The notes beneath the pieces were generated by a model. The model worked only from the letters and a program-made list of their open reading frames with translations. It was not told the origin of the DNA and ran no database searches. A stretch of 64,000 bases of DNA, taken from positions 49,170 through 113,169 of the forward strand of contig CAMCUZ010000001.1 in NCBI GenBank assembly GCA_945879145.1. The letters run 5' to 3'. Positions 44,416 through 54,314 of the stretch are shown here, one piece after another. This DNA comes from an uncultured Mediterranea sp. Lineage in GTDB: Bacteria; Bacteroidota; Bacteroidia; Bacteroidales; Bacteroidaceae. Numbering within the stretch: the first letter of the stretch is position 1; each line of letters opens with the position of its first letter. Both the position numbers and the translations under genes were made by a program.

Positions 44416-45331
44416 GATAGGGGGCAACGCGCTGCAACTCGTTGGCTGTAAACTCTTCCCATCCCTTCATTACCTCGATGGAGGGTAGTGGGCCGTGGCG
44501 CTCGCGGTACTGCATGATGGCGCGCGACTGCCGGTAGTTGAGGTAGGGGTGGGCCAGCAGTTGCTTCATGGGGAGCTGATTCACCTGCAGCGGTGTAACC
44601 GCCGTACTATCCAGGGTGAACCAGGGTGCCAGTACCTCCTCGTCGAGCCGGATTTCACGGAGTTGCTTTAGACGGATAAATCCTCCTAACCGCTCGCGGT
44701 AACTCACGATGCGCCGGGCGGTATAGCTGCCGATACCTGGAATCTTCTTCAGCTGGTTGGTGTCACAGCGGTTCAGCTCAATCTGTGTTCCCTCAGGGTA
44801 TTTCTCCATGCATCTATAGAGGCTATCGGAGCGGGAGAGATAGACCGATGGGCGCTCTTTCGCTGCTTTAGGCTGATCTACTGCGGCACGGTCTGGTTGC
44901 GATAAGGCGATGGTAACGTAGGGCGCGATGCGGGTGTAGAGGGAGTCCGTCATGCCGTAGAGCTTGCGGAGATCGTCTGTCTGGCGGAAACGACCGCCCT
45001 TGGCACGGTACTTCAGCAAGTTGCGGGCCATCCAGGGGGGAAAGCCTAAGCGTACCAGCGAAGTTGAATCGCACCGGTTGGGGTCGAAGGCGAAGAGCGT
45101 ATCGCCCGCGACTTGACGTCTGGTGGTGTGCTTGTTGCCGTATCGCTTCGGATGGGATGGCGCTGGTGCCTGGAGTGAATCCACTGCCTCTGACAGCAAC
45201 GAGCCGCTGAAACCATCTACAGGTTGTCGCACCCGATGATGTTGCCACCACCACCCTCCAGCTGCGGTCAGGGTGATGAGTAGCAGCAACAACAGCAGGC
45301 TTCTGCATTCAGTGGGCGTTAGGCGCATCAT
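44402..45331 (-). CDS. Helix-hairpin-helix protein, ComEA-like, membrane-anchored
   Basis: A 309-residue protein with one N-terminal membrane helix ([19 protein letters not shown]). It has helix-hairpin-helix repeats, clearest at [34 protein letters not shown], with similar units before ([28 protein letters not shown]) and after ([30 protein letters not shown]). Relatives bind double-stranded DNA outside the membrane in competence. In Bacteroidetes the role is unproven. Confidence 0.88.
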   Translation of the reverse strand: MMRLTPTECRSLLLLLLLITLTAAGGWWWQHHRVRQPVDGFSGSLLSEAVDSLQAPAPSHPKRYGNKHTTRRQVAGDTLFAFDPNRCDSTSLVRLGFPPWMARNLLKYRAKGGRFRQTDDLRKLYGMTDSLYTRIAPYVTIALSQPDRAAVDQPKAAKERPSVYLSRSDSLYRCMEKYPEGTQIELNRCDTNQLKKIPGIGSYTARRIVSYRERLGGFIRLKQLREIRLDEEVLAPWFTLDSTAVTPLQVNQLPMKQLLAHPYLNYRQSRAIMQYRERHGPLPSIEVMKGWEEFTANELQRVAPYLSFE

Positions 45332-45350
45332 GTAGAGTACGTTTTTCCGG

Positions 45351-45371
45351 CTACGAGCTACGAGCTACGAG
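45351..45371. repeat. Heptamer repeat CTACGAG x3
   Basis: Reverse complement of the CTCGTAG unit found eight times at 30248-30303, here upstream of the helix-hairpin-helix gene. Confidence 0.8.
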
Positions 45372-45424
45372 TGACAAGTTTTGAACTACTACGCTTCTGT
45401 TTGGGGTGGATGGTGCAATCTGTC

Positions 45425-46792
45425 TTAGCCAAAGACGTTGAACTGGTCTAGGAAGACCAGTATGATACTGATGGGGGCTACGTACTTCAGGCCGATGAAC
45501 AGCAACCTGTAGATATGCACTTTCAGGGTGCCGCGGTTGCTGATCTCCTCCCAGATAATCTGCTTGTCGAGGTACCAGCCGGCAAAAAGGGCGATGAACA
45601 GACCGCCAACAGGTAACATGATCTTGGCCGTGACAAAGTCAAACAGGTCGAATAGCGTCATGCCAAATAGCTTGAACTGGCTGCCTACTCCTAAAGAGAG
45701 CGAGCAGAGCATACCCAGCAAGATGCAACCGATGGTGACCAATGTGGCCGCTTTTTTGCGGTTCAGGTTGAACTCCTCGTGCATGTAAGCCGTGGACACC
45801 TCGTGGAGCGAGATGGTGGAAGTGAGGGCTGCCAACGCCAGCAGCACGTAGAAGAGCAGCGAGAGCAGCAGGGCCAGCAGGGGAATGTTGCCAAAGGCCT
45901 GCTGGAATACGTTGGGCAGGGTGATGAAGAGTAGGCTAGGGCCTGAGTCGGGGCGGATGCCTACAGAGAAAGCGGCGGGGAAGATGATAAAACCAGCCAG
46001 TATGGCTACCAGGGTGTCAATCAAGGCTACGTTGAAGGCTGTGCGGGGTAGCTTGGTGTCGTTGCGGAAGTACGAGGCGTAGGTGCAGAGGCACCCCATG
46101 CCGAGTGAGAGGGAGAAGAATGCTTGACCCATGGCCCCCAGTAGCACCTTACTATTCACCTTGCTGAAGTCGGGCTGCAGCAAGAAGCGGATGCCTTCGC
46201 TGGCATTGGGCAGCGAGATGGAGCAGCAGGCCAGCACGAACAGTAAGATGAAGAGCATCGGCATCAGGATCTTGGAGGAACGCTCAATGCCCTTCTCTAC
46301 ACCCCGCGTGATGATGAAGTGGGTCATCAGTACAAAGAGAACGGACCAGACAACGGGTCGCCACGGGCTGCTGACAAAGCTGTTGAAGGTGTTGATGAAC
46401 CCCTCAGCCGTCTGTCCGTTGAGGCCTCCGCTCACAGCCTGGAGGATGTACTCCAGTGTCCAGCCTGCCACTACGCTGTAGAAGCTATAGATCAAGAAGC
46501 CAGTGAGTACTCCCAGGCGACCCACCCATTTCCATTGGGTACCGGGGGAGAGCTGGCGGTAGGCTCCAGCCGTATTGGCTCGCGAGCGTCGTCCAATCAA
46601 AAATTCGGCCATCATGATGGGGATGCCAAGGGCCAACACACAGCCTATATAGATCAGGATAAAGGCTGCACCACCGTGGTTGCCTGTCTCAAAGGGAAAT
46701 CTCCAGATGTTGCCCAGCCCTACAGCTGATCCTGCTGCTGCAAGGATGGCACCTATTTTACTGCCAAAGTTGGCTCTGTCGTTTTTCGTCAT
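45425..46792 (-). CDS. Sodium-dependent transporter, NSS (LeuT-like) family
   Basis: A 455-residue inner-membrane symporter of about 11-12 helices. KIGAILAAAGSAVGLGNIWRFPFETGNHGGAAF is the classical NSS TM1 with the Na+/substrate-binding GNIWRFP. It probably imports an amino acid with Na+. A -7 box on its strand lies 30 bases upstream, back to back with that of the VanZ-like gene. Confidence 0.95.
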   Translation of the reverse strand: MTKNDRANFGSKIGAILAAAGSAVGLGNIWRFPFETGNHGGAAFILIYIGCVLALGIPIMMAEFLIGRRSRANTAGAYRQLSPGTQWKWVGRLGVLTGFLIYSFYSVVAGWTLEYILQAVSGGLNGQTAEGFINTFNSFVSSPWRPVVWSVLFVLMTHFIITRGVEKGIERSSKILMPMLFILLFVLACCSISLPNASEGIRFLLQPDFSKVNSKVLLGAMGQAFFSLSLGMGCLCTYASYFRNDTKLPRTAFNVALIDTLVAILAGFIIFPAAFSVGIRPDSGPSLLFITLPNVFQQAFGNIPLLALLLSLLFYVLLALAALTSTISLHEVSTAYMHEEFNLNRKKAATLVTIGCILLGMLCSLSLGVGSQFKLFGMTLFDLFDFVTAKIMLPVGGLFIALFAGWYLDKQIIWEEISNRGTLKVHIYRLLFIGLKYVAPISIILVFLDQFNVFG

Positions 46793-46821
46793 AATTAGGA
46801 TGTTTTAATCACAAATCGATG

Positions 46822-46849
46822 CAAAGTTAGATATTATTCTTTATTTTTG
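46822..46849. promoter_or_regulatory. Back-to-back -7 boxes between the NSS and VanZ-like genes
   Basis: TAACTTTG on the minus strand (complement of 46822-46829) faces away from TATTTTTG on the plus strand (46842-46849), 12 bases apart, so the two genes probably use overlapping divergent promoters. Confidence 0.55.
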
Positions 46850-46898
46850 CAGCCAAATTAGGAGAAAAACTTTGTTTGTTTTACTTTTTAGGTGTCGT

Positions 46899-47312
46899 AT
46901 GCGCTATTTTATCCGTAAATACCCCTTTTCGCTAACTATTATTTTGGTTGTAATCTACCTCTCGTTCTTCAAACCACCCTCGATGGAGGATGAGCCGTTT
47001 TTCCAATGGCCTTACCTTGACAAGGTGGTGCATGGGTGCATGTACTTCGGTATGTCGGGCATGCTCTGGCTGGAGTTTGTACGTGCTCACCGCAGGCAGC
47101 AGGCTCCCTTGTGGCACGCCTGGATAGGGGCGGTGGCTTGCCCCGTGCTCTTCAGTGGAGTGGGGGAGGTGCTGCAGTCCTATTGCACCCCCTATCGCGG
47201 TGGCGACTGGCTCGACTTTGTTGCCAACAGTGTAGGAGTCTGCCTGGCTACCCTATTGGCCCTCTGTTCTATTCATCATCAGGGGGGCGTAGGTCGTAGT
47301 GAGCAGGAGTAA
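46899..47312 (+). CDS. VanZ-like membrane protein
   Basis: A 137-residue protein with about four hydrophobic segments and the VanZ-family pattern: WPYLDKVVHGCMYFGMSGML, then GVGEVLQSYCTPYRGGDWLDFVANSVGVCLA. Related VanZ proteins give low-level teicoplanin resistance; most members are of unknown function. ATG 46899 is preferred to an upstream in-frame TTG. Confidence 0.88.
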   Translation: MRYFIRKYPFSLTIILVVIYLSFFKPPSMEDEPFFQWPYLDKVVHGCMYFGMSGMLWLEFVRAHRRQQAPLWHAWIGAVACPVLFSGVGEVLQSYCTPYRGGDWLDFVANSVGVCLATLLALCSIHHQGGVGRSEQE

Positions 47313-47353
47313 CCCCTGCGCACTGCATCTCGGGTTGGGGTCGTGCTGACCGA

Positions 47354-48661
47354 TTAGAGCAACTCGATGATGCGGTTGAGGTGGATGCCGTTGGAACCTT
47401 TGATGAGGATAGTGGCTCCTTGGGGTTGGTGGAGTGTCAGCTCCTCTTTGAGCGCCTCTACATCGGGGTAGGTGGGGTAGGCGTGGTGGGCGGCGGCAAA
47501 CTCGCTTCCTACGAGCACTACTTGGCTGAAATCGCAGCGGCTGAGGTAGTCGGCGATGCGTTGATGCTCGGCCGCACTCTCGGCTCCCAGTTCGCGCATA
47601 TCGCCCAAGATCACCATCTTCTGAGCAGCCTGCATGTGCTCGAAGTTGTTCAGGGCTGCCATCATGCTGGTGGGGTTGGCGTTGTAGGCATCGATAATCA
47701 AGGTGTTGTGAGCCGTCTGCATCAGCTGCGAACGATTGTTGGTGGGGATATAGGTGGTGAGGGCGGTGTCAATCTCCTGGTGCTCGATGCCGAAGTAACA
47801 TCCTATAGCAATGGCTGCCAGGACGTTGCAGAAATTGTATTCGCCAATCAGATGGGTCTGCACGGAATGCTCTTCTTCGTGGCCTGCTGCGCGCCAGCTC
47901 AGGGCGAGGAAGGGGGAGTTGCCCGTGATACGTCCGCTGACAGCGACTCCTTCGTCTCCTTCGCGGCCATACTCTACGCGTCGCATCCCTTGGGCAATGG
48001 CTTGCAGGTAGGGGTTGTCGTGGTCGATGAAGAGGGTGGCCTCTCCTTTAGCACGCAGAAAGTCGTAGAGCTCGCCTTTGGTGCGAATCACCCCCTCCAG
48101 CGAACCGAAGCCCTGTAGATGGGCCTTGCCTACATTGGTAATCAGACCATAGTCGGGTTCTGCGATGTCCACCAGCTCTTTAATGTCGCCAGGGTGGCTG
48201 GCGCCCATCTCCACCACAGCCAGCTCATGCTCCGGCTTGAGGCGGAGCAGCGTGAGGGGCACGCCGATGGCGTTGTTCAGGTTGCCTTCGGTGTAGAGAA
48301 TGTGGCGTTGGCGCTTCAGTACGGCGGCAATCAACTCCTTGGTCGTGGTCTTGCCATTGGTGCCCGTGATGCCGATGATGGGGGTAGCCAGCTGCCTGCG
48401 GTGGTAGTTGGCCAGCTGTTGCAGCGCTTGCAGGCAGTCGGGCACCAGCAGGTAGCGTGCATCGCCTTCGGGCAGGTAAGCGGGCTCATCGATTACGGCG
48501 TAGCGGCTACCGGCTTCGATAGCCTGGGCGGCAAAGGCGTTGCCGTTGAACGAGGCTCCTTTGAGGGCGATAAACAGGGAGTTGGGAGGACAGTTGCGGC
48601 TGTCTGTGGTTACGCAGTCGCAAGATAAAAAGCAGCGGTAAAGCGTTTCAATATCACTCAT
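47354..48661 (-). CDS. murF: UDP-MurNAc-tripeptide-D-Ala-D-Ala ligase
   Basis: A 435-residue Mur ligase adding D-Ala-D-Ala to the peptidoglycan precursor. N-terminal DSRNCPPNSLFIALKG, the ATP loop GITGTNGKTTTKELI, and the C-terminal domain entry IIDAYNANPTSM are diagnostic of MurF. It stands away from any dcw cluster. A -7 box on its strand lies upstream at 48689-48696 (TACTTTTG). Confidence 0.96.
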   Translation of the reverse strand: MSDIETLYRCFLSCDCVTTDSRNCPPNSLFIALKGASFNGNAFAAQAIEAGSRYAVIDEPAYLPEGDARYLLVPDCLQALQQLANYHRRQLATPIIGITGTNGKTTTKELIAAVLKRQRHILYTEGNLNNAIGVPLTLLRLKPEHELAVVEMGASHPGDIKELVDIAEPDYGLITNVGKAHLQGFGSLEGVIRTKGELYDFLRAKGEATLFIDHDNPYLQAIAQGMRRVEYGREGDEGVAVSGRITGNSPFLALSWRAAGHEEEHSVQTHLIGEYNFCNVLAAIAIGCYFGIEHQEIDTALTTYIPTNNRSQLMQTAHNTLIIDAYNANPTSMMAALNNFEHMQAAQKMVILGDMRELGAESAAEHQRIADYLSRCDFSQVVLVGSEFAAAHHAYPTYPDVEALKEELTLHQPQGATILIKGSNGIHLNRIIELL

Positions 48662-48688
48662 GGGTCGATGATTCGTTTATTGTTAGCG

Positions 48689-48696
48689 CAAAAGTA
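48689..48696 (-). promoter_or_regulatory. -7 box upstream of murF
   Basis: Reads TACTTTTG on the minus strand; no clear -33 element. Confidence 0.45.
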
Positions 48697-48714
48697 GCAC
48701 AATCTTTTGAAACG

Positions 48715-48748
48715 TTGTCTATTTTCTTCCGTTTTTTTTGTAAGTTTG
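48715..48748 (+). promoter_or_regulatory. Candidate promoter of folP-cdaA-tldD-tldE
   Basis: TTG (48715-48717), 23-base spacer, TAAGTTTG (48741-48748); ATG 27 bases downstream. Confidence 0.55.
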
Positions 48749-48775
48749 CAGGCTGAAATTTGAATTTGAACGAAA

Positions 48776-49633
48776 ATGACTGCACTACTACATCATTATA
48801 TCAACGTGAATGGCCGTTTGATGGACCTTTCACGGCCGCGGGTGATGGGCATTCTGAACGTCACGCCCGACTCGTTTTATGCCGAGAGCCGCATGCAAAC
48901 AGCCCAGGCGGTGGAGGCACAGGTGATCCGGCTGCTGGCCGATGGGGTCGACATCATTGACATGGGTGCCTACTCGTCGCGACCCCATGCCGACCACGTC
49001 TCGGCCGAGGAGGAGATGAGGCGCCTGCGCAGCGGACTCGAGGTGCTGCGCCGTGTGGCTCCCGAGGCGGTGGTTTCGGTGGATACCTTCCGTGCCGACG
49101 TGGCCCGCATGTGTGTGGAGGAGTATGGCGTGGCCATCATCAACGACATTGCTGCCGGCGAGATGGACCAAGCGATGTTCCCCATGGTGGCTCGTTTAGG
49201 GGTGCCCTATGTGATGATGCACATGCAGGGTACGCCACAGGACATGCAGCTCAACCCTCACTACGAGAACCTGATGAAGGAGGTGATGCAATACTTTGCT
49301 GCGAAGGTGGACCGCTTGCGTCAGCTCGGTGTGAAGGATATCGTGCTCGACCCAGGCTTTGGGTTTGGCAAGACGCTCGACCATAACTACGAACTGCTCG
49401 CCCAAATGGAGGAGTTCGCCTGCTTCGGGCTCCCTCTGCTGGTGGGCATCTCGCGCAAGTCGATGATTTATCGTCTGCTGGATTCCACTCCACAGGAGTC
49501 GCTCAACGGTACTACGGTGCTCAATACCATCGCCTTACTGAAGGGGGCACATATCCTGCGGGTACATGATGTGCGACCTGCGGTGGAAGCGGTGAAGATT
49601 GTGGAGAAGATGCGGCAAGCAGCGCCGAAATGA
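48776..49633 (+). CDS. folP: Dihydropteroate synthase
   Basis: A 285-residue TIM-barrel enzyme joining p-aminobenzoate to the pterin pyrophosphate in folate synthesis, the sulfonamide target. RPRVMGILNVTPDSFY, DIIDMGAYSSRP, VSVDTFRADVA and DIVLDPGFGFGKTLDHNYELL are the family motifs. It begins a plus-strand run with cdaA, tldD and tldE at 31-41-base gaps. Confidence 0.96.
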   Translation: MTALLHHYINVNGRLMDLSRPRVMGILNVTPDSFYAESRMQTAQAVEAQVIRLLADGVDIIDMGAYSSRPHADHVSAEEEMRRLRSGLEVLRRVAPEAVVSVDTFRADVARMCVEEYGVAIINDIAAGEMDQAMFPMVARLGVPYVMMHMQGTPQDMQLNPHYENLMKEVMQYFAAKVDRLRQLGVKDIVLDPGFGFGKTLDHNYELLAQMEEFACFGLPLLVGISRKSMIYRLLDSTPQESLNGTTVLNTIALLKGAHILRVHDVRPAVEAVKIVEKMRQAAPK

Positions 49634-49664
49634 TGAACAAAACAACCTGTTTATAGCTCATATT

Positions 49665-50426
49665 ATGTTTATAGACTTCAGTATAAAGGACTTTATTGAT
49701 ATCCTTTCCGTAGCCTTCCTGCTCTACTACAGCTACAAGCTGATGAAGGCCTCCGGTTCAATCAATGTGTTTACCGGCATTCTGGTCTTCATCCTGTTGT
49801 GGCTCGTGGTGTCGCAGGTGCTTGAGATGCGCCTGCTCGGATCCATCTTTGATAAGCTGGTCAGTGTGGGAGTGATTGCCTTGATTGTGCTGTTTCAGGA
49901 GGAAATCAGACGGTTCCTACTGACGCTGGGCTCGCATCAGCATGCCAGTGCTTTGGTGCGATTCCTGACAGGTGCTAAAAAGGAAGAGCTGAAGCACAAC
50001 GACATACTGCCCATCGTGATGGCTTGCCTGAATATGGGCCGGCAGAAGGTGGGTGCCCTGATTGTGATTGAGCACAACATGCCGCTGGATGACATTGTGC
50101 GCACGGGCGATGTCATCAATGCCGACATCAATCAGCGCCTCATTGAAAATATCTTTTTCAAGAACAGCCCGCTGCACGATGGGGCTATGGTGATCAGCAA
50201 GAAGCGCATCAAGGCGGCGGGGTGCATCCTCCCCGTATCTCATAACCTCGACATTCCAAAAGATTTGGGCCTGCGCCACCGGGCGGCCATGGGCATCTCG
50301 CAGGCCAGTGATGCCCACGCTATCATCGTCAGCGAAGAGACGGGTGCCATCTCCGTGGCCTACAAGGGGCAGTTCTATCTCCGGCTGAATGCCGAAGAAC
50401 TGGAAAGTCTCCTCATTAATGATTAA
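49665..50426 (+). CDS. cdaA: Diadenylate cyclase CdaA (c-di-AMP synthase)
   Basis: A 253-residue membrane enzyme making c-di-AMP from two ATP. Three N-terminal hydrophobic segments (about 10-75) precede the DAC domain with DGA (172-174) in SPLHDGAMVI and RHR (204-206) in LGLRHRAAMG. The start is set at ATG 49665; an upstream in-frame GTG would overlap the end of folP. No CdaR partner is adjacent, unlike in Firmicutes; folP-cdaA adjacency is the recurrent Bacteroidetes arrangement. Confidence 0.95.
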   Translation: MFIDFSIKDFIDILSVAFLLYYSYKLMKASGSINVFTGILVFILLWLVVSQVLEMRLLGSIFDKLVSVGVIALIVLFQEEIRRFLLTLGSHQHASALVRFLTGAKKEELKHNDILPIVMACLNMGRQKVGALIVIEHNMPLDDIVRTGDVINADINQRLIENIFFKNSPLHDGAMVISKKRIKAAGCILPVSHNLDIPKDLGLRHRAAMGISQASDAHAIIVSEETGAISVAYKGQFYLRLNAEELESLLIND

Positions 50427-50458
50427 CTTTATACCTTGTCAATTTAAAATTCTGTCAG

Positions 50459-51883
50459 ATGTTCTCATCCACCCTACAAGCCATGAATCATTTCGGCGTG
50501 ACGGAGGAATTGTTGCGCCGTGTGCTGGCTGCTGCCCTGGAGATGGGTGGCGACTATGCCGATCTCTACTTTGAACACACCTTCAATAATCTGGTAGGAT
50601 TAATGGACGGTCAGGTCAACAATTGCAGCTCGAATATCGACTTTGGCGTGGGAGTTCGCGTCATTGCTGGTGAACAGACAGGATATGCCTACGTGGAGGG
50701 GGTAACCCCAGAGGAGCTGCTGCGTGCGGCTCATACGGCTGCCCGTATCGCCTCATCTGGACCGATCCGTCCAGTAGCTGAACGTATTGAACTGTATCGT
50801 TCACGCGATTGCTACCTCATCGACCAACCCTGGGAGGAGGTGGAGTTGAAAAGTAAAATTCCCTTCTTGGAAAAAATCAACAGCCGGATCTTCGAACTGG
50901 ATTCACGCGTGATGAAGGTGCAGGCCACGCTGGCTGATACGACGTCGCACATCTTCTTCTGCAACAGTGAGGGGGTGAGTTACTACGATTATCGTCCTAT
51001 GGGAGCCTTCTCGGTGGTCTGCGTCATGCAGCAAGAGGGCATGGTGGAGAATGGTTATGCAGCACGTGCCTTCCGCAGGGGCTTCGAGATGATGAACGAT
51101 GAACTGGTGGAGACGCTGGCCCACGAGGTGGTGGACCATACGGCCATCCTCTTTGATGCGGTCAAACCCAAGGGGGGCGAGATGCCGGTGGTGATGGGGG
51201 CTGGAGGATCGGGTATCCTGCTCCATGAGGCCATTGGTCATGCCTTCGAGGCCGATTTCAACCGCAAGCGGACCTCTATCTTCTGCGACCAGCTGGGTAA
51301 GAAAATCTGTAATGAGCAGATTCAGGTGGTGGACGATGCTACGATCCCCTACAACCGTGGCTCCATCCACTTCGACGATGAGGGCGTGGAGGGGCAGAAA
51401 ACCTACCTGGTAAAGGATGGTGTATTAGCCAGCTACCTTCACGACCGCATCAGCGCCCGCTACTACGGCGTGCAACCCACTGGTAATGGCCGGCGCGACA
51501 CGTTTCGTAACGTACCCCTTCCTCGCATGAGGGCCACCTATATGGAGTCGGGCTCGATGGATGAACAGGAGATCATTGCCTCGGTCAAGCAGGGAGTCTA
51601 TGTGGACAACTTCGTCAACGGGCAGGTGCAGATTGGTGCCGGCGACTTCACTTTCTATGTCAAGTCGGGCTATCTGATTGAGAATGGACGACTCACCGCT
51701 CCGCTCAAGGATATCAATATCATCGGCAACGGTCCCCAGGCCCTGGCCGACATCACCCTGGTAGGCAACAACAGCATGATTGATAATGGTACATGGACCT
51801 GCGGGAAGGAGGGGCAATCCTGCCCCGTGACCTGCGGGATGCCTTCGGTGCTGGTCAGCAAACTGACCGTGGGAGGGGAATAA
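50459..51883 (+). CDS. tldD: Metalloprotease TldD
   Basis: A 474-residue subunit of the TldD/TldE protease that cleaves unfolded short peptides. The zinc motif HEAIGH (residues 256-261) in GILLHEAIGHAFEADFNRK is intact, so this is the catalytic subunit. The C-terminal RMRATYMESGSMDEQEIIASVKQGVYV is typical. A second ATG at 50483 could also be the start. TldE follows after 41 bases. Confidence 0.95.
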   Translation: MFSSTLQAMNHFGVTEELLRRVLAAALEMGGDYADLYFEHTFNNLVGLMDGQVNNCSSNIDFGVGVRVIAGEQTGYAYVEGVTPEELLRAAHTAARIASSGPIRPVAERIELYRSRDCYLIDQPWEEVELKSKIPFLEKINSRIFELDSRVMKVQATLADTTSHIFFCNSEGVSYYDYRPMGAFSVVCVMQQEGMVENGYAARAFRRGFEMMNDELVETLAHEVVDHTAILFDAVKPKGGEMPVVMGAGGSGILLHEAIGHAFEADFNRKRTSIFCDQLGKKICNEQIQVVDDATIPYNRGSIHFDDEGVEGQKTYLVKDGVLASYLHDRISARYYGVQPTGNGRRDTFRNVPLPRMRATYMESGSMDEQEIIASVKQGVYVDNFVNGQVQIGAGDFTFYVKSGYLIENGRLTAPLKDINIIGNGPQALADITLVGNNSMIDNGTWTCGKEGQSCPVTCGMPSVLVSKLTVGGE

Positions 51884-51924
51884 GCCGCATGGAGGAGTAA
51901 ACAGATCACAGCAAATTCAAGACC

Positions 51925-53244
51925 ATGATTACGGAAGAAAATAAGAAACTGGCCCAGTGGGCTATGGACTATGCACTACACCATGGGGCACAACATGCGC
52001 GCCTCGTACTCTATACCGAGAGCTCTACCTCGTTTGACTTGCGGGATGGCCGTATCGATCGGTTGCAGCAGGCTGCTGAGAGCGGACTGGGCATCTCCCT
52101 CTTTGTGGATGGACGCTACGGCACCTACTCCACCAACCGCCTTCATCAGGAGGAACTGAAGCGTTTCCTGCAGCACGGCATTGACCATACCCGCTATCTG
52201 GCACCCGACCCCTGTCGGCAGCTACCCGATGCCTCGCGCTATTACCAGGGCGGAATGCCCGATTTGCAGCAGTTTGATGCCTGCTTCTATACCTACGACC
52301 CTGATGTGAAGGTGGCCCTGGCACGAACAGTAGCTGAGGAGGTGATGGGATTGGATGAACGCATCATCTCTGTGGAAACCTCCTATAGTGATGGGGAAAG
52401 CGGCTCTTACCGCATAGCCAGCAACGGCTTTGAGGGTGAACGGCGGGGAACCTGCTTTGCCTTGTCGGCCAGTGTGGCCCTGCGTGGAGAGGGGGAGGCT
52501 CGACCTTCGGGTTATAGCTACATCTCTTCGTTGCGCTACGACCAGCTACCTACGGAGGGGTATGGCCAGCTGGCCTACCAGCGTGCTCTGCGCAAAATTG
52601 GACAACGGAAAGCACCCTCAGGACGATACACCTTGGTGGTGGATAGCCGCTGCGTACGTCAACTGTTGAATCCGATGGTGAACGCCCTTTACGGGCCGGC
52701 CCTTCATCAGCAGAATTCCTTCTTGCTCGACCGCTTAGGCAAACAGGTGGGTTCATCACGCTTTACCTTGCTTGATGAACCTCATCTCATCGGGGCCAAT
52801 GGAGCCCGTTACTTTGATGGCGAAGGGGTGGCTACACGCCCTATGACCGTGTTTGATGCAGGAACCCTGCGTACCTATTATATAGATACCTATTGCGCCC
52901 GTAAGATGGAGGTGGAGCCGACGATTGCTTCGCCCTCGTTGCTCGTGTTGGCACCGGGCGCCCAGACGCAGGAGGAGCTGATTGCGGAGGTGACGCATGG
53001 ACTTTTTGTGACGGGCTTCAACGGGGGGAACTGCAACAGCTCCACGGGTGACTTCTCCTACGGTATTGAGGGCTTTCTGATTGAACATGGGCAGCTTACG
53101 CAGCCTGTCAATGAGATGGTGGTGACAGGCAATATGATTGATCTGTGGCAGCACCTTGCTGCGGTGGGCAACGATGCCCGTATGGAGTCCAACTGGCGCA
53201 TCCCTACGCTCACTTTCGAGGGGGTCACGGCCAGTGGATGCTAA
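51925..53244 (+). CDS. tldE: TldE/PmbA-like partner subunit
   Basis: A 439-residue PmbA/TldE-family protein, homologous to TldD but without the HExxxH zinc motif, as expected for the non-catalytic partner. Family features are YTESSTSFDLRDGRIDRLQQAAESGLGISLFVDGRYGT and the C-terminal GFNGGNCNSSTGDFSYGIEGFLIE. Its end overlaps the convergent acyltransferase gene by 4 bases. Confidence 0.94.
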   Translation: MITEENKKLAQWAMDYALHHGAQHARLVLYTESSTSFDLRDGRIDRLQQAAESGLGISLFVDGRYGTYSTNRLHQEELKRFLQHGIDHTRYLAPDPCRQLPDASRYYQGGMPDLQQFDACFYTYDPDVKVALARTVAEEVMGLDERIISVETSYSDGESGSYRIASNGFEGERRGTCFALSASVALRGEGEARPSGYSYISSLRYDQLPTEGYGQLAYQRALRKIGQRKAPSGRYTLVVDSRCVRQLLNPMVNALYGPALHQQNSFLLDRLGKQVGSSRFTLLDEPHLIGANGARYFDGEGVATRPMTVFDAGTLRTYYIDTYCARKMEVEPTIASPSLLVLAPGAQTQEELIAEVTHGLFVTGFNGGNCNSSTGDFSYGIEGFLIEHGQLTQPVNEMVVTGNMIDLWQHLAAVGNDARMESNWRIPTLTFEGVTASGC

Positions 53245-54281
53245 TCCATCATCAGGGTCATGTAGCCGGGCTCTATGGAGAAGAGCTTACGGCTATATTC
53301 AGCAATATCATACACCTTGATGGAGGCACTCTCTTCGGGAGGGACAGGGCAGGGTTGGAAATGGCAGCAGTTTCCTGTCATGCGGTAGAGGCCGTTGTTC
53401 TCGAGGATGAGATCGTCTTTGATGTAGAAAACGTCTTCGGACTTTATCCTGGAATCGTGTGCAAAGGCTCTCAATAACCTGGGCATGTTCACGATGCGGG
53501 CAGCACCGAAATAGGGGTCTCCGCTACTTGGGAGCGTATCTATCCATACAGGAAGGGATGTGGCTTGGCTTAACAGGTAGCATAAGTTCTGGTAGGAGGC
53601 GGGTTGACTGCACACGAGATCTCGTACGCGGAGGGCGAAATCGTTGCGCTCCACGACGGCAGCGGCTGCCAGCTTTTCATGCTCATCCAGCAGCACGGCA
53701 TTGAATCCACCGGTTAGCCGATTGGCTTCGAGCGCACACTGAAGATCACGCTGGGTATGCCACATGTGGCCTGACTTTCGATTGTTGATGCAGTCGCCCA
53801 ACCATATCTGGAGCATTTTGTCCATACCGTTGTCGAAGAGGTGCATTTCGTCAAGGGGTTGGTCTGGGAGGGGCTCTTTGTCCCAACGCTGACAGCCTCT
53901 CTTGAAAGCAGGTACGAATCCAAACCGGCCATAGTACTGAAAGAGTGACTCGGAGGCGGGGATGGTGACGCAGAGCGGAATCCGCTTCTCGTGCAGCAAG
54001 TGGAGTGTGCGGACGATGAGCTGGCTCATGAGCCCCTTTCCTTGATGCTCGGGCGCAGTGCAGGCAGCATAGATGTAGGAGGTGCGAAGCGGCTTGTCGA
54101 AGAAGACGTATTGATAGGTGTCGATGTGGTGCAGCATGGCGATTACCTCGTCGCCCTCTTCAATGGTAAGGTGATGACAGGGATGGCCATAGTAGGCATA
54201 GAAGTGATTGACTAAGGCTTCATTGTCTTCGGGAAAGCATCGGAGCCAGAGGGCTCGCATGGATTTCAGTTTTGGATTCAT
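53241..54281 (-). CDS. GNAT-family N-acetyltransferase, Eis-like length
   Basis: A 346-residue protein. The N-terminal GNAT fold has YIYAACTAPEHQGKGLMSQLIVRTLHLLHEKRIP, with the acetyl-CoA loop at QGKGLM. The C-terminal ~200 residues have a second GNAT-like or SCP-like part, as in Eis-type acetyltransferases. The substrate is unknown. It is 33 bases after the DUF2156 gene on the same strand, suggesting a shared job such as modification of a lipid or amine. Confidence 0.88.
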   Translation of the reverse strand: MNPKLKSMRALWLRCFPEDNEALVNHFYAYYGHPCHHLTIEEGDEVIAMLHHIDTYQYVFFDKPLRTSYIYAACTAPEHQGKGLMSQLIVRTLHLLHEKRIPLCVTIPASESLFQYYGRFGFVPAFKRGCQRWDKEPLPDQPLDEMHLFDNGMDKMLQIWLGDCINNRKSGHMWHTQRDLQCALEANRLTGGFNAVLLDEHEKLAAAAVVERNDFALRVRDLVCSQPASYQNLCYLLSQATSLPVWIDTLPSSGDPYFGAARIVNMPRLLRAFAHDSRIKSEDVFYIKDDLILENNGLYRMTGNCCHFQPCPVPPEESASIKVYDIAEYSRKLFSIEPGYMTLMMD

Positions 54282-54314
54282 CGGTTCAGCGCTTAAGGGG
54301 ATGAAGCCATGGGG

